The notes under the pieces are model-generated. The model saw only the letters and a program-made list of their open reading frames with translations, ran no database searches and had not been told where the DNA came from. Shown in pieces: positions 10,216 through 19,533 of a stretch of DNA of 64,000 nucleotides. The translations under genes and the position numbers were made by a program. Source of the stretch: Vibrio tarriae (GTDB lineage: Bacteria; Pseudomonadota; Gammaproteobacteria; Enterobacterales; Vibrionaceae); assembly GCF_002216685.1 (NCBI RefSeq), contig NZ_CP022353.1, positions 2,294,001 to 2,358,000 on the forward strand, given 5' to 3'. Each line of letters starts with the position of its first letter. The first letter of the stretch is position 1.

Positions 10216-10659
10216 ATGGCTCTGATTGAGAATCTCAAAGAAGAGCAAAAACTAGCGATGAAAGCCAAGGATAAACCACGCCTTGGCGCTATCCGTTTAG
10301 TGTTGGCCGCTATTAAACAACGTGAAGTCGATGAGCAGATCACTCTGAGCGATGACGACATTGTTGCAGTGCTGACCAAAATGGTGAAACAGCGTCGCGA
10401 CTCTGTAAGCCAATACGAAGCAGCAGGTCGTCAAGACTTGGCTGATGCGGAAAAAGCAGAGATCACCGTACTTGAGGAGTTTATGCCTCAACCTCTGAGC
10501 GATGATGAAGTGAAGGCCCTGATTGACAGCGCAATCACTGAATCAGCCGCCGAAGGCATGCAAGACATGGGTAAGGTGATGGCTGTACTTAAACCGCATA
10601 TTCAAGGGCGTGCAGACATGGGTAAAGTGAGCGGTTTGGTCCGCGCTAAACTGGCTTAA
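10216..10659 (+). CDS. yqeY: GatB/YqeY-domain protein
   Basis: 147-aa helical protein of the YqeY family, related to the tRNA-binding tail domain of GatB amidotransferase. The start MALIENLKEEQKLAMKAKDKPRLGAIRLVL and the C-terminal segment MGKVMAVLKPHIQGRADMGKVSG are family hallmarks. Its exact role is not known. It lies between rpsU and dnaG, a position common in vibrios and absent in E. coli. The ribosome-binding site AAGGA lies just upstream of the ATG. Confidence 0.92.
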   Translation: MALIENLKEEQKLAMKAKDKPRLGAIRLVLAAIKQREVDEQITLSDDDIVAVLTKMVKQRRDSVSQYEAAGRQDLADAEKAEITVLEEFMPQPLSDDEVKALIDSAITESAAEGMQDMGKVMAVLKPHIQGRADMGKVSGLVRAKLA

Positions 10660-10677
10660 TCCCAACCCAATTACAGC

Positions 10678-10708
10678 AAGCCGTGCAATCCTTTGGAACG
10701 CACGGCTT
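10678..10708 (+). terminator. Attenuator-like hairpin between yqeY and dnaG
   Basis: Inverted repeat AAGCCGTGC / GCACGGCTT (9 bp, 13-base loop) followed by GTTTGTATTT, lying between the yqeY stop and the dnaG start. In E. coli a partial terminator sits at the equivalent place to lower DnaG output relative to S21. The T-run here is poor, consistent with partial termination, but that function is inferred. Confidence 0.6.
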
Positions 10709-10748
10709 GTTTGTATTTGACCCTATCTTTCGGTGCATGCAAAGATCT

Positions 10749-12512
10749 ATGGCAGGACACATCCCCCGCAGTTTTATTGATGACCTCCTTGCTCGACTCG
10801 ATATTGTCGACGTTATTGACGCACGCGTAAAACTGAAGAAGAAAGGCAAAAACTACAGCGCCTGCTGCCCTTTCCATAACGAAAAAACCCCTTCATTCAG
10901 TGTCAGTCAGGAAAAACAGTTCTATCACTGCTTCGGCTGTGGTGCTCATGGCAATGCCATCGACTTTGTCATGGAATATGAGCGCATGGAGTTTCCTGAG
11001 GCCATTGAAGAGCTGGCTTCGACCATAGGTCTTGAAGTTCAGCGTGAAGAAAGAACGCCTTCCAGCCCCTTTGCGAAAAATACGCCAGCCGTCAAAAGTG
11101 AAGATAAGCGCAGCCTGTATGACTTGATGGGCAGCATCGCCCAGTTTTATCGTCAGCAGCTTAAAGTTCCTGCCAACAAGCATGCGATTGAATACTTAAA
11201 AAATCGTGGTTTATCTGGAGAAATCGTCCAGAAATTTGGTATTGGATACATAGCGGATGAATGGGATCTTGTACGGCGCAATTTTGGTCAGCAGCGCAGC
11301 AGTGAAGATATGCTTGTCACCGCAGGTATGCTGATTGAAAACGATAACGGCCGCCGTTATGACCGCTTTCGCGGGCGAGTCATGTTTCCAATTCGCGATC
11401 GTCGTGGTCGAGTCATTGGTTTTGGTGGCCGCATTACTGAGCAAGGCACACCGAAATACCTAAACTCGCCTGAAACTCCGATTTTCCATAAAGGCAAAGA
11501 GCTGTACGGATTATATGAAGTCCTGCAGACCTATCGAGAGCCTCCACAAATTTTAGTCGTGGAAGGCTATATGGATGTTGTGGCGCTCGCTCAATATGGT
11601 GTCGATTACTCTGTAGCCTCTCTGGGCACCTCAACCACAGGCGATCACTTACAACTGCTGTTTCGCCAAACTAACCATGTCATCTGTTGTTATGACGGTG
11701 ACCGAGCAGGACGAGATGCCGCATGGCGCGCATTAGAAAATGCACTCAGCTACCTAAAAAGCGGCAATATCTTAAAGTTTCTGTTTCTGCCAGACGGTGA
11801 AGACCCCGATAGCTACGTGCGTAAATACGGCAAAGCCGATTTTGAACAACAGGTTGCCAATGCCACACCGCTGTCGCAGTACTTATTTGAGAACTTGATT
11901 GAACTGCACCAAATTAGCTTGGGTAGCCATGAAGGTAAATCAGCACTGCGCGCCGTTGCAACACCACTTATCGACAAAATTCCGGATCCTTTTTTACAAG
12001 AGGTCCTAGAGAAATTACTCGATGAACGGACAGGTTTTGATCACCAACTGCGCCGTAAAAAAGCACGTAAGACAGAAAATCGACCCGCACCGCATAAAGC
12101 AATAAAACGGACACCCATGCGTGATGTTATCGCGCTCTTGATACAAAATCCGAGCTATGCTGAATTGGTACCAGACCTAACGAGTGTGCGTCATTTGATG
12201 CTGCCCGGTCTCGATACCTTCAGTGAAGTACTTGAGAAATGTCGTCAATATCCCCATATCACTACGGGTCAATTACTCGAACATTGGCGAGACTCAAAAA
12301 ATGAGACACTTCTGTCTCGTCTGGCAAGTTGGGAAATCCCCCTTGTCGAAGACAATCAAGAAGAACTATTTTTAGACTCATTGGACAAAATTCTTGCCCA
12401 GTGCGTAGAAAAACAAATTGAAAATTTGCAGGCCAAAGAGCGAAGTGTCGGTTTATCAACCGAAGAGAAAAGAGAGCTACAAGACTTGATCTTAAAAGGC
12501 TTGAAAGCGTAA
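10749..12512 (+). CDS. dnaG: DNA primase DnaG
   Basis: 587-aa replicative primase. I start at the ATG at 10749 (MAGHIPRSFIDDLLARLDIV), the normal family N-terminus; the longer frame upstream runs through the attenuator hairpin. The CHC2 zinc-binding domain is CCPFHNEKTPSFSVSQEK..YHCFGCG. The Toprim catalytic core is visible as ILVVEGYMDVVAL (about residue 265) and CCYDGDRAGRDAAW (DxD, about residue 310). The C-terminal third is the divergent DnaB-helicase-binding domain. Confidence 0.97.
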   Translation: MAGHIPRSFIDDLLARLDIVDVIDARVKLKKKGKNYSACCPFHNEKTPSFSVSQEKQFYHCFGCGAHGNAIDFVMEYERMEFPEAIEELASTIGLEVQREERTPSSPFAKNTPAVKSEDKRSLYDLMGSIAQFYRQQLKVPANKHAIEYLKNRGLSGEIVQKFGIGYIADEWDLVRRNFGQQRSSEDMLVTAGMLIENDNGRRYDRFRGRVMFPIRDRRGRVIGFGGRITEQGTPKYLNSPETPIFHKGKELYGLYEVLQTYREPPQILVVEGYMDVVALAQYGVDYSVASLGTSTTGDHLQLLFRQTNHVICCYDGDRAGRDAAWRALENALSYLKSGNILKFLFLPDGEDPDSYVRKYGKADFEQQVANATPLSQYLFENLIELHQISLGSHEGKSALRAVATPLIDKIPDPFLQEVLEKLLDERTGFDHQLRRKKARKTENRPAPHKAIKRTPMRDVIALLIQNPSYAELVPDLTSVRHLMLPGLDTFSEVLEKCRQYPHITTGQLLEHWRDSKNETLLSRLASWEIPLVEDNQEELFLDSLDKILAQCVEKQIENLQAKERSVGLSTEEKRELQDLILKGLKA

Positions 12513-12610
12513 CTCTGTTGAGATAGTCAGCAAAGAATAAATTTGTTAGTATACGTGGTTTGCATTGCGCATACTTATTCCTTCACCAGATACGAAGTTG
12601 GATACCGTCT

Positions 12611-14488
12611 ATGGATCAAAATCCGCAGTCACAGCTTAAACAACTTGTCCTTCGCGGCAAGGAACAGGGCTATCTGACCTACGCCGAAGTAAATGACCAC
12701 TTGCCTGCTGAAATCGTTGATTCAGAGCAGGTGGAAGATATTATTCAGATGATTAATGACATGGGCATTAAGGTGGTGGAAACCGCACCTGATGCCGATG
12801 ATCTTGCCCTCAGCGATGATACTACCATCACTGACGAAGATGCTGCTGAAGCAGCCGCCGCGGCACTTTCTAGCGTAGAGAGTGAGATTGGCCGCACCAC
12901 CGACCCAGTACGTATGTACATGCGTGAAATGGGTACGGTTGAGCTTTTGACACGTGAAGGTGAAATCGATATTGCCAAGCGCATTGAAGATGGTATTAAC
13001 CAAGTTCAAAGTGCGATTGCTGAGTATCCTGGAACCATCCCTTATATTCTTGAGCAGTTTGATCGTGTTCAGGCCGAAGAGCTACGTCTCACTGACCTGA
13101 TTTCAGGTTTCGTTGACCCTAACGACATGGAAACCGAAGCGCCAACCGCGACTCACATCGGTTCTGAGCTTTCTGAAGCGGACCTCGCGGATGAAGATGA
13201 TGCTGTCGTCGAAGATGAAGACGAAGATGAAGACGAAGATGGCGACGGTGAAAGCAGCGACAGCGAAGAAGAAGTCGGTATCGACCCTGAACTGGCTCGA
13301 GAGAAATTCAATGAACTGCGTGGCAAGTTCCAAAACCTGCAATTAGCGGTTAATGAATTTGGTCGTGACAGTCATCAAGCTTCTGAAGCGTCAGACTTAG
13401 TGCTTGATATCTTCCGTGAATTCCGCCTAACACCAAAGCAATTCGACCACTTGGTTGAAACTCTGCGCACTTCAATGGATCGTGTTCGCACCCAAGAACG
13501 TTTGGTGATGAAAGCGGTAGTTGAAGTCGCGAAGATGCCGAAGAAATCGTTCATCGCCCTATTTACAGGCAATGAATCGAATGAAGAGTGGCTGGATAAA
13601 GTCCTTGCTTCTGACAAGCCTTACGTAGCGAAAGTCCGTGAGCAAGAAGAAGAGATCCGCCGTTCCATTCAGAAACTACAAATGATCGAGCAAGAGACAT
13701 CACTGTCTGTTGAACGCATCAAAGACATCAGCCGTCGTATGTCAATCGGTGAGGCGAAAGCTCGCCGTGCGAAGAAAGAGATGGTTGAAGCAAACTTACG
13801 TCTGGTAATTTCGATTGCTAAGAAATACACCAACCGTGGTCTGCAATTCTTGGATCTGATCCAAGAAGGTAACATCGGTTTGATGAAAGCCGTCGATAAG
13901 TTTGAATACCGTCGTGGTTATAAATTCTCAACTTATGCGACTTGGTGGATCCGTCAGGCAATCACTCGTTCTATTGCTGACCAAGCACGTACGATTCGTA
14001 TTCCAGTACACATGATCGAGACGATCAATAAACTGAATCGAATTTCGCGCCAAATGCTGCAAGAGATGGGTCGTGAGCCTCTGCCTGAAGAATTGGCAGA
14101 ACGCATGCAAATGCCAGAAGACAAAATCCGCAAAGTGCTGAAAATTGCCAAAGAGCCCATCTCCATGGAAACACCAATTGGTGATGATGAAGATTCGCAT
14201 CTGGGCGATTTTATCGAGGATACCACCCTCGAGCTACCACTGGATTCTGCGACCGCAACCAGCCTTAAAGCTGCCACTCGCGATGTATTAGCAGGCCTAA
14301 CACCTCGTGAAGCGAAAGTGCTACGTATGCGTTTCGGTATCGATATGAATACCGACCATACTCTGGAAGAAGTGGGCAAGCAGTTTGATGTAACCCGTGA
14401 ACGTATTCGTCAGATTGAAGCGAAAGCACTGCGTAAACTGCGTCATCCAAGCCGCTCAGAAGTTCTGCGCAGCTTCTTGGATGAATAA
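12611..14488 (+). CDS. rpoD: RNA polymerase primary sigma factor RpoD (sigma 70)
   Basis: 625-aa housekeeping sigma factor. The start at 12611 ([20 protein letters not shown]) is region 1.1; upstream in-frame codons are untranslated leader. [22 protein letters not shown] is region 1.2. The non-conserved region contains an Asp/Glu run (about residues 193–217). [22 protein letters not shown] through [15 protein letters not shown] is region 2, and [31 protein letters not shown] is the region 4.2 helix-turn-helix that reads the -35 element. It is the last gene of the rpsU operon. Confidence 0.98.
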   Translation: MDQNPQSQLKQLVLRGKEQGYLTYAEVNDHLPAEIVDSEQVEDIIQMINDMGIKVVETAPDADDLALSDDTTITDEDAAEAAAAALSSVESEIGRTTDPVRMYMREMGTVELLTREGEIDIAKRIEDGINQVQSAIAEYPGTIPYILEQFDRVQAEELRLTDLISGFVDPNDMETEAPTATHIGSELSEADLADEDDAVVEDEDEDEDEDGDGESSDSEEEVGIDPELAREKFNELRGKFQNLQLAVNEFGRDSHQASEASDLVLDIFREFRLTPKQFDHLVETLRTSMDRVRTQERLVMKAVVEVAKMPKKSFIALFTGNESNEEWLDKVLASDKPYVAKVREQEEEIRRSIQKLQMIEQETSLSVERIKDISRRMSIGEAKARRAKKEMVEANLRLVISIAKKYTNRGLQFLDLIQEGNIGLMKAVDKFEYRRGYKFSTYATWWIRQAITRSIADQARTIRIPVHMIETINKLNRISRQMLQEMGREPLPEELAERMQMPEDKIRKVLKIAKEPISMETPIGDDEDSHLGDFIEDTTLELPLDSATATSLKAATRDVLAGLTPREAKVLRMRFGIDMNTDHTLEEVGKQFDVTRERIRQIEAKALRKLRHPSRSEVLRSFLDE

Positions 14489-14509
14489 TTCAAGTTGGTT
14501 ATGAACTGA

Positions 14510-14536
14510 AAAAGGTGAGCTGAGCTCACCTTTTCT
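14510..14536 (+). terminator. Terminator after rpoD
   Basis: Inverted repeat AAAGGTGAGC / GCTCACCTTTT with a three-base loop and a T-rich tail, about 25 bases after the rpoD stop. It ends the macromolecular-synthesis operon ahead of the tRNA gene. Confidence 0.85.
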
Positions 14537-14632
14537 TTTTTATACAAGCTAAGTGAATAAATTGTAAGCACTATTGAACCCGCTTTGGCTAGACACACCT
14601 AACCCCTTCCAATATAATCTGACACCTAATTT

Positions 14633-14708
14633 GGCCCCTTAGCTCAGTGGTTAGAGCAGGCGACTCATAATCGCTTGGTCCCCAGTTCGAACCTGGGAGG
14701 GGCCACCA
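14633..14708 (+). tRNA. tRNA-Met (anticodon CAT)
   Basis: A 76-base cloverleaf: the acceptor stem GGCCCCT pairs with AGGGGCC, the D-loop region is AGCTCAGTGGTTAGAGC, the anticodon loop is CTCATAA (anticodon CAT), the T-arm is CCCAGTTCGAACCTGGG, and the encoded CCA end is present. CAT could also serve as tRNA-Ile2 after lysidine modification, which sequence reading alone does not settle. In seventh-pandemic V. cholerae the 3' end of this gene is the attachment site of genomic island VSP-II. Here no integrase or island follows. Confidence 0.95.
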
Positions 14709-14716
14709 AATTCCAG

Positions 14717-14751
14717 AAGGTTAGTAGGCCTAGTGCTTACTAACCTTTTTT
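14717..14751 (+). terminator. Terminator after tRNA-Met
   Basis: Ten-base-pair stem AAGGTTAGTA / TACTAACCTT followed by TTTT, starting nine bases past the CCA end of the tRNA. Confidence 0.8.
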
Positions 14752-15181
14752 GTTCCTGACGATTTTAGGTCAGGTAATGGGTTGGGTACCCCCCGACCAG
14801 GCACTCTTTTCTAATGGCTTAACGCCGTGCTCTCAACCCAATTGCTCGACTTCATAAAAAGCAACGGGAGCATAAGCTCCCGTCTATTCCAGATCAGCAA
14901 ATCAAAGGTGTAATGTTGTTTTGATTGGTTGCGTTTTACCCGCTTATCTAAACTAGCATTAAAATTCATTGCACATCACATTTTGTGTATAATTTGTGAG
15001 CAAATGTACTTATTCCTGAAATTGTCACACAAATTTCAACTTATTTTTCTTGTGCTCCCCTAAACCATTTGAAGTTGCAGTAGGAAAGGATACGCCACGC
15101 AACAAAAAGCTCATCAGACTGTCGCTATTTTGCAATATGCAGCCTCTAGCCTCTTGGTAAACCATCACATAAGAGGTTGCT
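14752..15181. other. Gene-free region downstream of tRNA-Met (empty VSP-II site)
   Basis: No convincing coding sequence. There is one GC-rich hairpin, ACGGGAGC / GCTCCCGT (14864–14883), without a T-run, then an AT-rich stretch leading to the acyltransferase gene. In N16961-type strains roughly 27 kb of VSP-II occupies the interval between this tRNA and the acyltransferase gene. I see no integrase remnant or second copy of the tRNA 3' end here. Confidence 0.6.
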
Positions 15182-16942
15182 ATGCTTTCTACTTCTCCAT
15201 TTGTTCTGCCACGAAAAACCCCATTTGGTTTAGGTGAACACTTAGCGGAATGGGCAACAGGACTGAAACGTCTCAATCAATTCTATGCTCAACGCCCAGC
15301 AAGCGGTGATACTCAAGCGTTTTTGCGCTTTACCTTGGATGTTCTTGGTATCGATTATCAAGTAGTACGCGGCAAACTCACACATGTTCCTGCTCAAGGG
15401 GCAACTGTCGTGGTCGCTAACCATCCTTTAGGCTGCGTTGAAGGGGTGATTTTGGCTGAGCTGCTGCTTTGCGTTCGCTCAGATGTAAAAATTCTCGCTA
15501 ATCAGTATTTAAAACTGGTGCCCGAGCTTGCCTCACTATTTATCGGCGTAGATGTGTTTGAAGGCGCCGATGCCGCAAAATCGAATCTGCATGCACTTCG
15601 CCAAGCGCATAAACACCTTGAGCAAGGTGGGTTGCTACTGATGTTTCCTGCTGGGGAAGTCTCCCAATTGGTTGACAGCAAGCAAGGTCGTTTGGAAGAC
15701 AAAGAGTGGAGCCAATCGGTCAGCCGCCTCGTTAAAAAACATCAAGCGCATACGGTTCCAGTTTATATTGATGGCCATAACTCAACCCCTTTTTACCTTG
15801 CAGGAAAAATTCACCCTATGCTGCGCACCTTAATGCTGGGGCGCGAGCTGCTCAATAAGCAGCATACTCAAATTGGTATCGCGATTGGTGAGGGGATTTC
15901 ACACAGCGAAGTACAACATCTTTGTGATCAACAGTTGGTCAATTATCTGCGCCTCAATACCTATCTTTTGCAATCTTCTCCCGTGCGCAACAAGACCGCC
16001 AGTGATCGATCCTTACCTCCCGTTGCAGAGCGCCTTCCATTAGCCGATCTGCTCGAAGATATCGCGCAGTTGCCTTACGCCGACCATATGCTGCGCCATA
16101 ACCAATTTGATGTGTATTGCACCACAGCGGATAACATTCCTTCGTTGATGCATGAAATTGGCCGCATTCGCGAGTTGAATTTCCGTGAGGTGGGCGAAGG
16201 AACGGGCTGTGCGCTGGATATTGATCGATTTGATCGCGATTACCTTCACCTATTTATTTGGGATAGAGAGAAAAGTCAGCTGGTGGGCGCATACCGTTTA
16301 GGGCTCGTTGATAAGGTTATTGAGCACAAGGGGATCAGCGGCCTCTACTCCAGTACCCTATTTCATTATGATCAACGCTTCCTCAATAACATGGGCAATG
16401 CGATTGAAATGGGGCGTTCGGTGATTGACAGCCAATATCAAAAAAGCATGGCGGCCCTGCTTTTGCTTTGGAAAGGCATTGCTACTTATGTCGAACGCCA
16501 CCCACAATATACCCACCTTTTTGGCCCTGTGAGTATCAGCAACGATTACAGTGAACAAGCCAGACGTTTACTCGCCGATACCATGACTCTGCACTATTAC
16601 GATAGTGAGCAAGCCGAGTTAGTGATGGCCACCAACCCTCTACCTACAGGCCAAGCACAATGGAATGCCAGCCTTTTGACGTCACTCGCCGACTTACAAC
16701 TCCTGTCACGAGTGATTGCTCGGCTCGATGAAGGAAAGGGAATTCCGGTGCTACTGCGCCAGTATCTAGGATTAAACGGAAAGCTGGTGAGCTTTAATGT
16801 GGATCCTGCGTTCAATAACGCACTAGATGGCTTGATCGTGGTTGATCTTCGCAATGTGCCCACGAAAACCTTAGCGCGTTACATGGGGCAATCTGAAGCT
16901 CTGCGCTATCTTGCCACCCACCAATATTTCAGCGATATCTAA
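15182..16942 (+). CDS. olsF: Bifunctional acyltransferase, OlsF-like (ornithine lipid synthesis)
   Basis: 586 aa with two acyltransferase halves. The N-terminal half is a PlsC-like lysophospholipid acyltransferase domain: VVVANHPLGCVEGV carries a variant of the HX4D box (about residue 79), and LLMFPAGEVSQ is the second block. The C-terminal half (about 295–500) is a GNAT/OlsB-like acyltransferase: IGRIRELNFREVGEGTG, LFIWDREKSQLVGAYRLG and LFGPVSISNDY. This fusion is that of OlsF, which makes ornithine lipids by two acylations of ornithine; older annotation calls it a putative hemolysin. Orthologous to N16961 VC0489 by position. Ornithine lipid activity is inferred from the family. Confidence 0.8.
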   Translation: MLSTSPFVLPRKTPFGLGEHLAEWATGLKRLNQFYAQRPASGDTQAFLRFTLDVLGIDYQVVRGKLTHVPAQGATVVVANHPLGCVEGVILAELLLCVRSDVKILANQYLKLVPELASLFIGVDVFEGADAAKSNLHALRQAHKHLEQGGLLLMFPAGEVSQLVDSKQGRLEDKEWSQSVSRLVKKHQAHTVPVYIDGHNSTPFYLAGKIHPMLRTLMLGRELLNKQHTQIGIAIGEGISHSEVQHLCDQQLVNYLRLNTYLLQSSPVRNKTASDRSLPPVAERLPLADLLEDIAQLPYADHMLRHNQFDVYCTTADNIPSLMHEIGRIRELNFREVGEGTGCALDIDRFDRDYLHLFIWDREKSQLVGAYRLGLVDKVIEHKGISGLYSSTLFHYDQRFLNNMGNAIEMGRSVIDSQYQKSMAALLLLWKGIATYVERHPQYTHLFGPVSISNDYSEQARRLLADTMTLHYYDSEQAELVMATNPLPTGQAQWNASLLTSLADLQLLSRVIARLDEGKGIPVLLRQYLGLNGKLVSFNVDPAFNNALDGLIVVDLRNVPTKTLARYMGQSEALRYLATHQYFSDI

Positions 16943-17198
16943 CCCGTCATGCCAAGGTGCTTCATCTTGGCGTGACCCATCAAACATTTCTTGAATCAAA
17001 ATAAAATGCTACCGAGTCAAAATTTCCTCTCAATATCGCCAGTTTGATACTGACTAGTCATTGGTATCATGCTTCATTTACACGCAAAGTTAGTATTTCA
17101 GACTAAAACACTCCTCCCCTTCTGCCACCCTTGATGATTGACTCTTTTTTCAGCAACTTAGACTCTACAGCTTCAATAACGATAACAATGAGGAAGTT

Positions 17199-18278
17199 AT
17201 GTCAATCACAACCTATTTAAATAAAAGCCGCATCGTACTGGCTCTTGTCCTGAGCACAGTTTTAGGAACCGCGCAGGCTAACGAACCATCCGTTTATAAA
17301 CTGACGCTGGCCGAAACGTGGGGGGCGAATACTCCGATCCTCGGCGATGCACCGAAAAACATGGCGAAATTGGCCGCTGAAATGTCCAATGGCCGCATTC
17401 AAATCCGTATCGACTCGGCCAACAAACACAAAGCACCGCTGGGCGTGTTTGATATGGTGAAATCCGGTCAATACGATCTCGGTCACTCCAGCTCTTATTA
17501 TTGGAAAGGCAAGGTTCCGAATACCCTCTTTTTCTCTTCGATGCCGTTTGGCATGATCGCAACTGAGCAATACGCTTGGTTCTATTATGGCGGTGGGATG
17601 TCTTTGATGGAGAAGGTGTACGCGCCGCATAACCTCCTGTCGTTTCCAGGCGGTAACTCAGATATTCAAATGGGCGGATGGTTTAAAAAAGAGATCAACA
17701 GCGTTGACGATCTGCAAGGGCTGAAAATGCGTATTCCGGGATTTGCGGGTGAAGTGTTGGCAAAACTTGGCGCGAAACCCACGAACATAGCACCGGGGGA
17801 GCTTTATACCTCGCTAGAACGCGGCACCATCGACGCACTGGAATGGGTTGGCCCAGCCTTTGATCTGCGAATGGGTTTTCATAAAATTGCCCCTTATTAC
17901 TACACCGCATGGCATGAGCCTGGCTCAGAAACGCAATTTTTAGTCAATAAGAAGAAGTGGGATACGCTACCAAAAGACATCCAAGTGATTTTAGAAACCG
18001 CTTTCCGTGTCGCCGCTTTCGATATGTACAACCAAGCGATCGATGCGAATGCGACGAGCTGGGCAGCGATGAAAAGTGAGTACCCAAACATCAAAGTTCG
18101 TGACTTTCCACCCGCAGTACTTGCCGCGCTACGCCAAGCCAACAATGAACTTCTGCAAGAGCAGGCAGCAAGCGATCCGCTCGCTAAAGAGATCATCGAC
18201 TCGCAGCAGGCTTACTTAACCAAAGTGCGTGATTGGACTCGGATCTCGACACAAGCGTACTTAAATACCAATCCTTAA
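17199..18278 (+). CDS. TRAP transporter solute-binding protein (DctP family)
   Basis: 359-aa periplasmic binding protein with a clear Sec signal peptide (MSITTYLNKSRIVLALVLS..GTAQA, cleavage near residue 27). The body shows DctP-family features: LTLAETWGANTPILGDAPKNMAKLAAEMSNGRIQIRI at the N-terminus, LQGLKMRIPGFAGEVLAKLGAKPTNIAPGELYTSLERGTIDALEW in the middle, and the C-terminal helix pair. The cognate membrane subunits (DctQ/DctM) are not adjacent. The ligand is unknown; carboxylates are typical. In strains without the transposon this gene is convergent with glmS, the two sharing a terminator. Confidence 0.88.
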   Translation: MSITTYLNKSRIVLALVLSTVLGTAQANEPSVYKLTLAETWGANTPILGDAPKNMAKLAAEMSNGRIQIRIDSANKHKAPLGVFDMVKSGQYDLGHSSSYYWKGKVPNTLFFSSMPFGMIATEQYAWFYYGGGMSLMEKVYAPHNLLSFPGGNSDIQMGGWFKKEINSVDDLQGLKMRIPGFAGEVLAKLGAKPTNIAPGELYTSLERGTIDALEWVGPAFDLRMGFHKIAPYYYTAWHEPGSETQFLVNKKKWDTLPKDIQVILETAFRVAAFDMYNQAIDANATSWAAMKSEYPNIKVRDFPPAVLAALRQANNELLQEQAASDPLAKEIIDSQQAYLTKVRDWTRISTQAYLNTNP

Positions 18279-18296
18279 TGGCAATGCGCTGGATAA

Positions 18297-18319
18297 ACAA
18301 AGGGCTACCATCTGGTAGC
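18297..18319. terminator. Left part of a terminator palindrome split by the transposon
   Basis: The bases from 18299 up to the transposon end form AAAGGGCTACCA, a TC centre, then TGGTAGC. The missing end of the right arm, CCCTTT, lies 25 kb away directly after the other copy of the target duplication (43628–43638). Joining the two flanks gives a perfect 12-bp palindromic stem, the shared bidirectional terminator of glmS and the solute-binding gene. The remaining seven-base stem GCTACCA/TGGTAGC has lost its T-run on this side. Confidence 0.85.
18315..18319. repeat. Target-site duplication GTAGC, left copy
   Basis: Five bases GTAGC immediately outside the left TGTG end. The same five bases follow the right end at 43628–43632. 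Five-base duplications are characteristic of Tn7. Confidence 0.95.
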
Positions 18320-18468
18320 TGTGAGATGACAAAATATTTCTAAAATAATTTAACTCAAAAATACCAATATGTCTCTTCCAATATTCAATTGGTGACAAAA
18401 TATTTCTAAAGTATTTTTTGAGGAGCTTTACGTATCTCATTAAAAAATGACAATACAGTTCTAAAATA
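18320..18468. repeat. Transposon left end with three TnsB-type binding repeats
   Basis: Three copies of a ~20-base repeat in the same orientation: GACAAAATATTTCTAAAATA (18328), GACAAAATATTTCTAAAG (18394) and GACAATACAGTTCTAAAATA (18449). Classical Tn7 also has three separated TnsB sites at its left end. Spacings here are 66 and 55 bases. From the last repeat to 18627 I see nothing else. Confidence 0.88.
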
Positions 18469-18627
18469 ATGCTGGGAGCTGCACATTTAGAATGGCTGTT
18501 ACAACCAGCATATTTTTCATGGATAGATACTGCTGCCACCAAGTGCATTTTTTCGAGTTCTCTCAAAAAACATTATCCATAGCTGAGTATCTAAACGATT
18601 CCCAAAACATGATGCTTGATATCTGAT

Positions 18628-19533
18628 TTAATTTTCCCGTTGCTTTTCAATCTCTTTCAGCAGGCTCTGAACTAAGCCAGATGCAAAACGCTGCCTACTG
18701 ACAAAATCATCTTCATCGTCGCCATCTTCGCCATAGAAGCGAGCGTAAGCAACAGACCCCACCTTTACGTAGCCTTCACCATGTTCGTCGTCTACAAAAC
18801 GCTTGGCGAGCGCAACTAGCCCGTCCTGCACGGCCTCAGGGTGCTGACCTGATCGAATACGATGAACAAACATAGCAGCGACTTCTGCTATCGTACCTGA
18901 GTATCTGATCACATGGATTAGGTCCGCAGCATCCTTCCCCTCTTGGCGTTGGTCCAGCGCAAGTGCTTTCAAAATGACAAATGCGGGCACATCCGCAAAT
19001 CGTACTTTATCAACAGATAGACCACCACCATCGAGGCGGTTGGCTGCAATATCCTTTTCCTGATACCAGTCGTGTACAATTCGGGCATGCTTAATTGTTA
19101 GTGCTGATACTCTTTCCCCATCGACACTGATGACCTGACCGGGGCTTTGACTCCCTGCATCCCTCAAAAGCTCAACAACCACCTCAATGCGGTCATCGAC
19201 TCTTCGACGCCAACGCCAAGAAGCCGTATTTCCCTCTTCACCTCCACGCGTAAAACCGCGGGCATTTAGCTGGTCCGCAAGGCTAGAGTATTCGTTGCCT
19301 GCCGCCAGTACCTCTAGGTTAAGTACTATATCAACGTCCGAAGTACCAATATGTAAAGGAACATCGGGGGCTCTCTCTGGAGTAAGGTATCGTGGTACCA
19401 AGCCCCCGACAAGTCTCAGAGTTTCCTTAAGGCTTCCAAAGGCACTAAGCAGTGTGACCAAAGTCATCTCACATGCCGATGTAACATTTTGATCGTATCC
19501 AGCCGCTGTTTGAGGCTTCAATCCCGTTGCCAT
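18628..19533 (-). CDS. AbiEii-type nucleotidyltransferase toxin
   Basis: 301 aa, DNA polymerase-beta-like nucleotidyltransferase. The core signature is LRLVGGLVPRYL (G43–G44) followed by HIGTSDVDIVLNL, with metal-binding Asp66 and Asp68. KDAADLIHVIR in the second half fits the AbiEii/MenT-like fold. Family members are the toxin half of AbiE abortive-infection systems; some block translation by adding nucleotides to tRNA. It starts inside the end of the upstream antitoxin-like gene (16-base overlap) with its own GGAG five bases before the ATG. It is the leftmost cargo gene. Substrate unproven. Confidence 0.8.
   Translation of the reverse strand: MATGLKPQTAAGYDQNVTSACEMTLVTLLSAFGSLKETLRLVGGLVPRYLTPERAPDVPLHIGTSDVDIVLNLEVLAAGNEYSSLADQLNARGFTRGGEEGNTASWRWRRRVDDRIEVVVELLRDAGSQSPGQVISVDGERVSALTIKHARIVHDWYQEKDIAANRLDGGGLSVDKVRFADVPAFVILKALALDQRQEGKDAADLIHVIRYSGTIAEVAAMFVHRIRSGQHPEAVQDGLVALAKRFVDDEHGEGYVKVGSVAYARFYGEDGDDEDDFVSRQRFASGLVQSLLKEIEKQREN

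Noticed and set aside
13180..13290. Tandem GAAGAT-type repeat in rpoD as a mobile or regulatory repeat
   Set aside because: It encodes the Asp/Glu run of the non-conserved sigma region and is normal for RpoD of this group.
14864..14883. Terminator or small RNA downstream of tRNA-Met
   Set aside because: The hairpin lacks a T-run and has no promoter-like sequence I can support; listed only as part of the gene-free region.
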